NCBI GenBank assembly: GCA_949152475.1
Contig: OX424566.1
Coordinates: 11,989,177-12,053,176 of the forward strand
Direction: 5' to 3'
DNA: 64,000 nt
DNA from: Terebella lapidaria
Lineage: Eukaryota; Annelida; Polychaeta; Terebellida; Terebellidae
Shown: in pieces, positions 59,601-64,000 of the stretch
Layout: every line of letters starts with the position of its first letter
How positions within the stretch are numbered: position 1 is the stretch's first letter
The notes under the pieces: model-generated
What the model was told of the DNA's origin: nothing
What the model saw: the letters and a program-made list of their open reading frames with translations, nothing else
Databases searched by the model: none
Made by a program: the position numbers and the translations under genes

Positions 59601-61378
59601 ACACTAATATATTACATATTCAGATCTGATATGAAATAACCCTGATATTTATACATGAATACCGTAATGTATTAACATAATATTGAATCATTCAATTTGG
59701 TGGTTGTCCATGACCCATGATGAAAATAATTTCAAGTTATTATCACCAATTGCATACATTAATTGCTAAGCATTACATATTGAAATTGAGATGAAAACAA
59801 CAAATATGGATGCCTAATTATGATGTACAAGGCACAACTGGATGGCTAAGTCAATATCGATTGTAACCATCGGTAACCAAACCAATTAAATTCATACCAG
59901 TACTGTTTATCACCACATAATTATTACATATTTACATGTACTAAATGTATGTATGAGATACAATAAAAGCCTAAATGTTAGAATGCATGGAAAACACCCT
60001 GGTTTACAGTTACAACAATTAGGTCCGGCTGTACATGGTGTAAGGGTCATTGCGGCTACATGGAATTATATACTAAGTAGTATGCTATGTGTTTCCAATA
60101 ATTATCCTATTATGCCAATTATCATCATAGACATTGTTACAGGCCGGTTATAGATGCGGAGAGGGGTGGGGCAGGGAATTAGAGATGGGGGGGGGGGGGG
60201 GGTAGTCTGGCCATAGACAGTTAGCATTCATAAAATAGTTCTATATTGTAGTGGTACATGGCAAAGCAGACTGAGTTTACACCCAAGATAAATGCCGAAG
60301 AAGGTCAACGTTTTACGACAGTGGATAATTTCTTATGGCAGGAATTTCTAGGCCATTATTTTATATGGATAAATGTTCCTGGTAAGTTGCTATGCAAAGA
60401 TACAAATAATCTGAATATTTACTCACTTTCTTACATGTATAGCCAGATAGTTTTTGCACCGAATGTGCAATACATTGTATACATGTATATGTCAGAGTAT
60501 TTTTTCATTGAGCAACTCGCCATTTACTTTTTTTATTTAGCAACTACGCCATTTATAATTTCATGAATTCTGCAGTATTAGTTATTGCACATGAATTTTT
60601 TCATTTTAAATCATGTCAATATTTTTGAATGATGAACTGATGTAAACATGATATGACATCAAAGTTTTGATTAAAATATGTTTAATATCATTCAGTGTCA
60701 AACTATCATAATGCTAACATTTTGCACATATGTCATTGATCATGATGCATTTATCATAATGTAACCTAATCCATGATCATAACGCATTCCAACAGTTCCT
60801 ATGTCAGGATGAGTCAGAAGTGACAAATAAAATCCCCAGCTGTATGTATTGAAGAGTTCAAATACATGAATTGCCAATTGATATGACATTAAACATGTTT
60901 TAAAAATGCAACTTACATAGTCACGACAGCATGAAGAATCAACAAGCTTGAACTTCAGCAAAAATATTCTGCCTACAATGTGGCTGAACAAGTTATTTAG
61001 CATCTGAATATCATAATAATAATAACCATTCTAATGAATAGGATATGAACTATATTTTCCATATTGAAGGTAAATTGCCTTCAGATATATAGAATAGCAC
61101 AGATAGATTAAATTTCTTTAACATGACAAATTTAATTAAAAATCTTTCAATCCCCCAATTCTCACCGTCACGCTCTTCCCCTCGCTGTCGGTTTTGCACG
61201 CCTCGTTGAAGCTGCCCGTGCGTCCCACGCGTTTCCTGTTGCCATGACGACTCTTGCGAGCGGGGCTCTGGTCCTTGTCCGCGCGGGAGGCCGACGGCGT
61301 CCGCTTGATGCGGGACTTGAGGTCATGCTTGAACGACCGTGCCTTTTGTAGGACTTTCGATGTTGGAGACTCTGTCAT
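35567..61378 (-). CDS. RAPGEF1: RAPGEF1 (C3G), CRK-bound guanine-nucleotide exchange factor for RAP1
   Basis: C3G is recruited by CRK SH3 domains to activated receptors and loads RAP1 (and R-Ras) with GTP at the cell cortex. Exons read on the minus strand in transcript order: 61378-61166, 58298-58192, 57290-57118, 56529-56382, 56104-55989, 55687-55508, 55196-54064, 53681-53563, 53246-52962, 52630-52494, 52290-52104, 51855-51780, 51628-51454, 38775-38593, 37690-37606, 37471-37377, 37078-37000, 36783-36682, 36425-36328, 36053-35922 and 35696-35567. Phases agree at all junctions except exon 1 to 2, where one base is unaccounted for; a missed microexon or another boundary is likely. The product is about 1,315 aa against about 1,080 in human, the excess lying in the proline-rich middle. 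Matches include KSRIKRTPS, DDGPDLRGGS, IPEVLLWAKEQNEEHSPNLT and QDLTFVHVGN. I prefer the ATG at 61378 (A at -3) over the in-frame ATG at 61402; further 5' exons may lie upstream. Confidence 0.94.
37771..38334. mobile_element. 564-bp fold-back/MITE-like element in a RAPGEF1 intron
   Basis: Two inverted arms of 172 bp (37771-37942 and 38163-38334) flank a 220-bp loop. The arms start CTCGGATTTTTCTAACTCG and end CGAGTTAGAAAAATCAGAG and differ at only a few positions. TA dinucleotides flank both ends (37769-37770 and 38335-38336), as expected for a Tc1/mariner-type TA target. The loop shows no transposase. It lies between the RAPGEF1 exons at 38593-38775 and 37606-37690. Confidence 0.78.
38593..38775 (-). 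CDS. RAPGEF1: RAPGEF1 exon, end of the RasGEF N-terminal module
   Basis: The exon encodes EVDEKLIQMLMNLVFQMLCD followed by GELTLAKVLRSKVLEK, matching the human C3G stretch ELVFRLVCNGELSLARVLRK. It joins in phase to the exon at 51454-51628 across a 12.7-kb intron, the largest in the gene. Its 3' half (LQKLRESSQKDLWPRHKVST) is less conserved linker. Confidence 0.92.
39431..39438 (+). promoter_or_regulatory. TATA box of the p53-like gene
   Basis: TATAAAAG is a strong TATA box. It stands about 670 bp upstream of the p53-like start codon and predicts a transcription start near 39461. No other gene on this strand would use it. Confidence 0.5.
39515..40013 (+). other. Candidate 5'UTR intron of the p53-like gene
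   Basis: A donor (tctt|gtaaag) and an acceptor with a pyrimidine tract (tttccatattccttacag) define a 499-bp intron between the predicted start site and the coding exon. The resulting 5'UTR would run from about 39461 to 39514 joined to 40014-40097. This is inferred from sequence alone. Confidence 0.4.
40098..41648 (+). CDS. Intronless p53-family transcription factor, nested antisense in a RAPGEF1 intron
   Basis: This is a sequence-specific transcription factor of the p53/p63/p73 family. The single exon encodes 516 aa from AACAATGG at 40098. Residues 17-29 form the first activation motif (VTLDDLWQTLDEE), with L19, W23 and L26 at the same numbers as human F19, W23 and L26. A second acidic patch is at 43-57. 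The DNA-binding domain (about 135-310) retains zinc ligands C200, H203, C262 and C266, the R175, R248 and R273 equivalents (R199, R272 and R296) and ICACPGRD. A basic NLS-like DKRRKVDGK precedes the tetramerisation domain (about 341-372, EEFTLTVTGLENYELLCKIR). VKQE at 410-413 is a SUMO consensus. The tail has 10-residue QPIR repeats (about 415-455) and no SAM domain. Two notable changes are Phe at the N239 position (residue 263) and Leu at the R282 position (residue 305). The absence of introns suggests a retrocopy; the open frame suggests function. Confidence 0.93.
   Translation: MASVLDLTTSTSADQEVTLDDLWQTLDEEAASCSSEGTSALDNFDFAEFAEETLGEDPFLLGSQSPDSGIHSELLDESKQSRSVSPSTCSDVSSVNQSLQSKPTAELEVVDLTPANQHAVPSHAPYSGPHGFEIGFQQQRTETKATTWMYSEQLQKLFVRMGTACPVRFRMTSTPPNGAIIRAMPVYVKAGSMQEVVKRCPNHSAGSDFNDNHPAPTHLVRCEHPFAKYNDDPYSGRQSVLVPSETPQPGAEWVTNLYQFMCFSSCVGGLNRRPLRLVFTLELGGQVLGRQSVEVRICACPGRDLRVEERALAPANPAQKRRAPWAKTATAMDKRRKVDGKEEFTLTVTGLENYELLCKIRDSLEMAATIMENVNTPVSLCPGKPGVAQVARAGVQAPRAAVPGQALIQVKQEPQQPIRKQQVSQQPIREHDIRPQPIRVQHVVQQPMRLHQIPHQPSNQKLHGFQATDTNNNGSYDNRNLANQGAPMSPAIPPPAHLNYYVHNHVQQVYIPNEKL
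40296..40313 (+). other. DSGIHS phosphodegron-like motif in the p53-like protein
   Basis: Residues 67-72 read DSGIHS, fitting the beta-TrCP consensus DSGxxS and identical to the beta-catenin degron core. It is preceded by SP and followed by acidic residues (ELLDE), in a predicted disordered region between the activation and DNA-binding domains. Confidence 0.6.
41340..41460 (+). repeat. 30-bp coding repeat (QPIR decapeptide) containing CCAAT boxes
   Basis: CCAAT occurs at 41346, 41376, 41406 and 41436, exactly 30 bp apart, each in the context (c)agcCAATcag or close to it. The unit encodes a decapeptide starting QPIR or QPMR. A decayed fifth unit (HQPSNQK) follows, and further CCAATCA words occur at 40441 and 41542. 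Confidence 0.85.
41980..41985 (+). promoter_or_regulatory. Polyadenylation signal of the p53-like gene
   Basis: AATAAA lies 331 bases after the stop codon, in an AT-rich 3'UTR. It is followed by TTTCTATTTCC. No long genomic poly(A) tract follows, so any retrocopy tail has decayed or the 3' end was remade. Confidence 0.6.
42443..44680 (-). mobile_element. Helitron/Helentron-like element, copy C, inserted in the DIRS terminal repeat
   Basis: On the minus strand it starts TTAAGGCATTTCGGC and ends GACGTCTAG. The intact right-hand terminal repeat of the DIRS element shows the empty site, aaaaaaa|ttattggcac, so insertion occurred between A and T with no bases duplicated or lost. The array (about 42500-43950) holds about ten monomers of 147 bp (landmarks 42627, 42774, 42921, 43068, 43215 and 43362), far more uniform than in copy A. 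The 5' arm is partly duplicated (about 43935-44190 and 44260-44680). No protein is encoded. Confidence 0.8.
45340..48621 (-). CDS. DIRS element tyrosine recombinase frame
   Basis: The C-terminal part (about 45340-46400) is a phage-integrase-like tyrosine recombinase, with an N-terminal core-binding segment (YESKWTRFCAWC, SEFLLEKFNEGRAPSTLAGY) and the family's R, H-x-x-R and Y blocks (ASGKRRSELHAL, KAHDVRALA, SFYCRELT). It overlaps the reverse-transcriptase frame, as in other DIRS elements. I did not recognise the methyltransferase domain that some DIRS elements carry. Confidence 0.85.
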   Translation of the reverse strand: MLRSVNPRRWSVGRVCLRSSSNGNPPSSSNHLTRVVGLPRQVVAGVRLWGSPFVGPLQARSEGGNVVGVAEVEAVPPAQPSRQGRRNQVGASLLSPDLPCMVGSPGAIGSVNIVSTDEPVGARLSNFWLRWRDLGASPWIVTTLRRGFGLKFVQFPPLTLSPRVFFPSARSRKASSARQRNFRHDRQKSGRTGVRSFPRILQYSVCGTQSFRRLEAGDRPFGPQPLPSHTHLHDGDTRGCSLGDAPQCVGGNYRSEGCVLPCSDEAVHSEVPQILLSGPSLAVSGVAFRSVHGPLDFHHVREGASGTSSSQWYCPVSVSGRLANQASLPSDSCLAGSVGGRSLPFHGFQNQPQKVRLISSARLRLSGLSISDYLRICYPDRGASVKVIRAVPRVFGSGPSASVSVAVPDRHPGFNRENGAIRAPTHEVSSAPVAFSMVPGDRGHVSVGPGVGGSGSRFALVAGSSQPVPRGAVPPAASIQASLYGCQFGGLGGALGLSRGLRSVVSFAAGRAYQYPRVKSCLSGATALGTSVFSASCAVGHRQFHSRGLHKQARGYKVGFSVPARNRPPSLVSRASNSAQGSSHSRPYECSSRSLVQEGTGAANRMVPVSSGVSGLVRPLGFAYSRSVCHEVEHKASNVCFPHPRRVVSRGGCSVGELGRHVRVCVPSGSAPGEGSGQVPIALRQNDPDCPAASPEAVVPGPSGVVSSRPSSVAGPLGSTQAASVRHLPSSSEHAETSRVALVERCFRKKGFSREVSARIARTNRRSSLAVYESKWTRFCAWCRGRKVSPFKATAPLISEFLLEKFNEGRAPSTLAGYRTDIAKTLKPKTGVDFGQDASLSALLNSFAVDRPRTRNPVPDWDLSLVLNCLLSEPFEPLEKASLKLLTFKTVFLLALASGKRRSELHALDFSKVHWKEDGSAVKLGVIPSFLAKTQLAQTPSMTFTIPSLTSSLGPGLEEDAKLCPVRALRIYVNRTRELHVGKRLLFVAFKKGFQKDIRAATISSWVKKCVLFCYDRSNTRTSGSFRVKAHDVRALASSLAFMNNVALADVMKACTWASNNTFVSFYCRELTWFDGDHYHLGPVVAAQSKVRL
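46230..48071 (-). CDS. DIRS element reverse transcriptase and RNase H region
   Basis: Reverse-transcriptase hallmarks include VPKASGGWRPVIDLSALN, KDAYFHVPM, ALPFGLSTAPWIF and the YLDD-type active-site block. An RNase H domain follows (LFTDASLEGWGAH, INILELKAVF, LATDNSTVVAYINKQGG). This arrangement and the wording are typical of DIRS/Ngaro-class elements. Confidence 0.88.
   Translation of the reverse strand: MIDKRAVEPVSDHSPGFYSILFVVPKASGGWRPVIDLSALNRYLHIPTFTMETPEVVRSAMPLNAWVVTIDLKDAYFHVPMRRSIRRYLRFFYRGQVWQFRALPFGLSTAPWIFTMCVRELQVLAHRNGIVLYQYLDDWLIRHHCPRTLVWQAQWVVDLCHSMGFKINPKKSDLSPRQDFVFLGYRFRTISGSVIPTEERRLKLSEQCRGFLDRVPQPASRWQSLIGTLASTEKMVPLGRLHMRSLQHQLHSQWSQATGDMSQLVPVSAEVVRDLRWWLDPVNLFRGAPFRQPPPSRHLFTDASLEGWGAHWDSHEVSGLWSRSQQDEHINILELKAVFLVLQHWERQFSQQVVLLATDNSTVVAYINKQGGTKSVSLCRLAIDLLLWCHERRILLRARHIPGHMNVLADRLSRRGQVQPTEWSLSPVVFRALCDLWGSPTVDLFATRWNTKLPMFVSPIPDEWCLEVDALSANWDAMFAYAYPPAVLLEKVLAKFRSHCARMILIAPLLPQKPWFPDLLELLAADPVPLPDRWDLLKQPRSDIFHQAPSTLKLHAWLLSSDVFERRAFLEKCPRGSPELIDDLLWQSTNPSGRDSVLGVVAGRLVLSRPLPL
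49206..50942 (-). CDS. DIRS element gag-like region
   Basis: This is the first long frame of the retroelement. It opens with a cysteine-rich segment near its start, followed by a long proline/serine-rich region and coiled or charged text, as in the gag-like first frame of DIRS elements. A second frame overlapping it on the same strand (about 48068-49594) continues the gag-like/linker region. The call rests on position and composition. Confidence 0.55.
   Translation of the reverse strand: MLSFQMKCAGCQQFLPKSELHHNCWMCRELCRPTACCGMCASWGVDDWSDYLNGLRQVQLERLAKPIPPLSPSATSSKKSRYKQSAQRREEQDLRLLRTISAVSLDMFLSFSLPFSRFPGPGLPVPGNQGCTVSAVSFLHQPPGLMSSSFSPVPPGLKDSKIPRILKVSKVSRCNMPLIPRFPALSSVRMRLPGSLNREFNSVNVSNCEQRPSDATGSEDPVDRAGGTGMGFSAPGFPSAFSFGVLTVVGFWDQLSVPGTRFPVPGSPPVLAGTRDSRPVRSSKLGMGSGPRYPLSPTVIVKQPFPGGLSKTDGTSSESVSWKKSVSFSLTPTFFPQVAEDFEQGEVPADPGLIFDSLPTSSSAGSVAPTISKPPPLPTVSKPPPAPVSKPSPASTVYHSVAESPPSYISKEEFRTEMATMREDFLGRLESLLSRPPRVPEVQRCQPPAFATSSPSEGSEVVPVSVQQDGIVPLQGPQPSTSRLLVPKRQREEDSQSADEEDPTNPFKRPWADKLDFVRRLSGEEWPQPRSDSPPPAKKAKSFTERDLQQPRVPRDALRFPPGSWGSELVFFADRGHG
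51454..51628 (-). CDS. RAPGEF1: RAPGEF1 exon, RasGEF N-terminal (REM) module
   Basis: The exon encodes FMYQEAFLTTYRSMMTSHEL then IEKLIYRYNRFSRMNDINKK and NAFALLTRVVNEL, closely matching human C3G (EAFLTTYRTFISPEELIKKL). The REM module stabilises the catalytic domain. Together with 51780-51855 (DDGPDLRGGSIDALIVHATT) it forms the conserved entry to the catalytic half. Confidence 0.94.
54064..55196 (-). CDS. RAPGEF1: RAPGEF1 large proline-rich/YDN-repeat exon
   Basis: This 1.13-kb exon encodes about 378 disordered residues holding three SH3-ligand-type motifs: PPPLPEKSK, PPLPEKTRK and, at its end, PPPLPPKKRHG. The last is the CRK-binding type known from C3G (PPPALPPKKR). Five copies of Tyr-Asp-Asn are spread through it (SYDNTG, HYDNHW, VYDNKA, FYDNKQ and LYDNMS), each fitting pYxN, the GRB2 SH2 ligand. 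Human C3G has QYDNISG in the equivalent region. The upstream exon 55508-55687 adds KPPPKPPLPPN. Confidence 0.9.
55989..58298 (-). CDS. RAPGEF1: RAPGEF1 N-terminal helical region, four exons
   Basis: Exons 58298-58192, 57290-57118, 56529-56382 and 56104-55989 encode the N-terminal region that in human C3G binds cadherin and restrains activity. KVFSAIKYLRDVVNKG aligns with human VVSALRYFKTIVDKM, and YNQVYEMLGNLILWADQS aligns with YSRVYQSLANLIRWSDQ. The first of the four (GLMNNVTDMFVYPGTLGRND) is weakly conserved and placed by its splice sites and an EGY match. Confidence 0.83.
58299..61165 (-). other. RAPGEF1 intron 1
   Basis: AT-rich intronic DNA with C and G homopolymers near 59147 and 60188. 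No conserved coding text is seen. The 148-codon frame at 58552-58998 has no family match and no splice context, and I regard it as chance. A missed microexon that would restore phase between the first two RAPGEF1 exons could lie here. Confidence 0.5.
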
Positions 61379-61402
61379 GGTTGGCGAAATGAAAGTGACC
61401 AT

Positions 61403-64000
61403 TCAAAATCAACAAATTTAAAAATATATACTTTCGGATATATAGAAGCAATACAATCCAGTATTATTCCTTGTAGTTCCCATAATCTTTACCCTTCATG
61501 TGTAGAGGCTAGAAAACTGTCAACAAACTAAAAATGTCATTATAACATAGGAGAGTGGAAATGCCAATTCGTCATGTCCAAACATTTACTAGTATATATT
61601 ATTATGACAAAGTCATGATATTTTGATATGAAGCGTGGTGTCATATGGGCATGTTTCTGCATCACCTAATTACATTACTGGGCTGAGCAGTGCTCCTCGA
61701 CTTGGCAAGTGGTGCGGCAGAGCTCTGCATGTATGGACGAGGAAGAGGATGCAGAAAAACTTATCGTAAAACTCATGAGAATGTCTTTCAGGAAGATTTT
61801 TATGTGTCACGACAGAAATGTAGGAAAAGGACAAGCCCATTCATTTTGCATTACCATCAGAGTGAGGCAAGCACTTGAAATAAATTTATGAAATAGGCTA
61901 AACATGCTCATATTTTGCATGTCTGTATAATTTCTCTACTCCAAATATTCAACAACAAACAGGTATTTACATGTTCTGTTGCATGTAATTCATGCAGCAA
62001 ATGTACAGAATGGATACTGAAAAACATTTGGTATACATTTACTGACAAAGCATTTGAAAAGTTGCCAAAATGCCCAAAAATAGAACAGGGCAACAATGAA
62101 TTTATAGCTAGGAATGACACTAAGCCAGTTATTAAATTTGATGAGCACTTGCCACAATTGAGAGAAAATAATGTGGCAGAAATTACCATAACAAGTATAT
62201 TTATCATGTTCCTTGCACAAGACTAGAATTGTTCCCATAATCAAACACAGATGAACAACAGTGGAAAACAGGTATTAAGCCGAGGCAATAAACAATGTTT
62301 TCTTGACAGGAGAATTTCCTGAACATGTCCCTGGGTTCCTATTATTCTGGCAGTACCTGTATATGAGTTTCAGTTGCCCTATTCATTGGTATTAAAAACT
62401 TTGCAATCATGATCAACTGAATATAAGAAATCAATATTCAAACTCCAGAGACTAAAAATGCTACATTGATTTCATTGAACTATTATCAGTTATTCTACAC
62501 AATTTAGTGAAATATTAATATGATCATAATACATGTAACATGTATTGTATACAATGTATACCACATAAAATAATTAGTTTATCCAATATCCCATTTGGCC
62601 AAAGAATTAAGACAATTTATAGTACATGTACCGAAGCTATATTAGGCATTTTCTCTATCACGTTATCATTATTATTCATGATAATCTTCATGGCAAAGAC
62701 ATGAATTTCTCATTAGACTATTAATAAACTGATGCAATTAATAATGGACAATTCTATACGACAGCATATATCTCTCGAAGACTAGGTGAAAATTATAACA
62801 AGTTACTGATGTAAACTAACTGTTTGGTAATAAGCATTTTTATTTTAAAGAGCAAACAACATCTCAGCTATGAAATGTATAGTATAATTTTTATTTTCCA
62901 TTTTCGGTACTACAATTGCAGCAACTGCAATGTTGAGTCTCATATGTGCAACAGTAACAAAACTGACAATTTCCGTCACTGGCATATCATTTAGCAATAT
63001 TTATAAAATGACAAGCACACATAATATCACTAATTCTCTCAATATTCTGGATGGTAAAAGGATCAACTAACAAATCGCAATACCACTTTCTTAATCACGT
63101 TAAGTTGTTATTCTGTATTTTCAGGTCGTGACACCATCGAAGAACGCTCTGAAGGAGTAAATTTCAAGAAGCAGAAGTGTGATGGGGAAACTTACGAACA
63201 CTGTATACCACCAGCACAAAATACATGTATAAGCATATACTACCTGTCAACCAACAGAGAACACATTTGACATGGATCTACAAAAACAGTGGTATAACAA
63301 TCTGCATACCGTAACTAGAAATAATTTTTGTCACCAAAATGAAAGTCAAATCTGAGAGATTCCTGGCAACTTTGACCAGAAACACAGAGGAACACCTCAG
63401 CATCCGCATGGAGCAGTGGAAAACATTGATGAGTTCAGCGCAAAATCCCGCAAATATATCAACAATGTTGCACATGATCCTGCTGCAGATGTTTTCGTGC
63501 CAGTGTCAGGCAGTGTGAGAGCAAGAGTCATAGCAATGAACTGAATGAAATCAGACATTTGATAATATGTTCAATTTGCTATTCGCAATGTGTGCATGGC
63601 TGCTCGAGTGTTGTGGCTGGAGAGCCCATTTAATTGAATAAACCACTGAAATATGATGTAAAAAAAATGTCTGTGTTGATTAGGGATGGGAATCGGTTGC
63701 AATTTCACTTTTGATCATCGGTTGCAATCGGTTACCACCAACCAGTCGATGATCGATTATAATCAGTTGTATGCGCTTATTAGTAAGTGAAGGCCACAGA
63801 ACCCTGTTGTAGCAATGAGGTTCCTGTTTGCCACCAGGATCGCCACCATGTAATTCGGGTATAGATAAACCATAGAAACAGTCTACTGTCTGTACCATAT
63901 AATACAAAAACGTAATAATGTTGCATTAAAATTTGTCATGTTTGTTTTTGCATAATGCATACAATGGATATGACGTTTTTTGTACTTTTTAGGCATAATA
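61403..64000. other. Upstream flank of RAPGEF1, no gene seen
   Basis: No coding exon is supported. Short frames at 61690-61878 and 61915-62226 have protein-like cysteine and lysine runs but match nothing I know. They could be worn transposon pieces. The RAPGEF1 promoter and non-coding first exons may lie here or beyond the window. Confidence 0.4.

Noticed and set aside
61690-62226. Possible short genes with cysteine-rich peptides
   Set aside because: Possibly transposon debris, but I could not identify any family or a consistent frame, so no gene is called.

Overview
The window is animal nuclear DNA: intron-rich genes with GT-AG junctions, AT-rich introns, AATAAA signals and dense repeats. 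The proteins look invertebrate. An amphioxus-like invertebrate deuterostome is my best guess, but nothing here proves the species. Family calls come from remembered human sequences, not from a search.

Layout. (1) 1.8-14.7 kb, + strand: ODF2/cenexin, a centriole-appendage and sperm-tail coiled-coil protein in about 20 exons, with a long 3'UTR to about 16.24 kb. (2) 16.6-22.6 kb: a Helitron/Helentron-like non-autonomous element (copy A) carrying about 25 tandem monomers of 147 bp, with a second element (D, 455-bp repeats) inside its 5' arm. (3) 22.8-23.5 kb, +: single-exon MRPS7. (4) 25.2-26.5 kb: copy B of the 147-bp element, reversed. (5) 27.9-28.6 kb, +: a two-exon gene for a small four-helix membrane protein. 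Its last exon and 3' flank are duplicated at 29.9-30.9 kb. (6) 35.6-61.4 kb, - strand: RAPGEF1 (C3G), a RAP1 exchange factor, in at least 21 coding exons. (7) One RAPGEF1 intron of about 12.7 kb (38,776-51,453) holds, in opposite orientation, an intronless p53-family gene (40,098-41,648), and next to it a DIRS-type tyrosine-recombinase retroelement whose left terminal repeat is split by copy C of the 147-bp element.

The most unusual part is the 38.8-51.4 kb intron. A full-length, continuous p53-family reading frame carries all three core domains (transactivation, zinc-containing DNA binding, tetramerisation), a beta-catenin-type DSGIHS degron and a 10-residue repeat. It has a TATA box and what looks like a 5'UTR intron. 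About 0.8 kb downstream sits an array with a perfect p53 half-site once per 147-bp monomer. The p53-like gene looks like an old retrocopy that became a gene; whether it and the array are functionally linked is speculation.

ODF2 and RAPGEF1 are both at 9q34 in human, so their linkage here looks ancestral.
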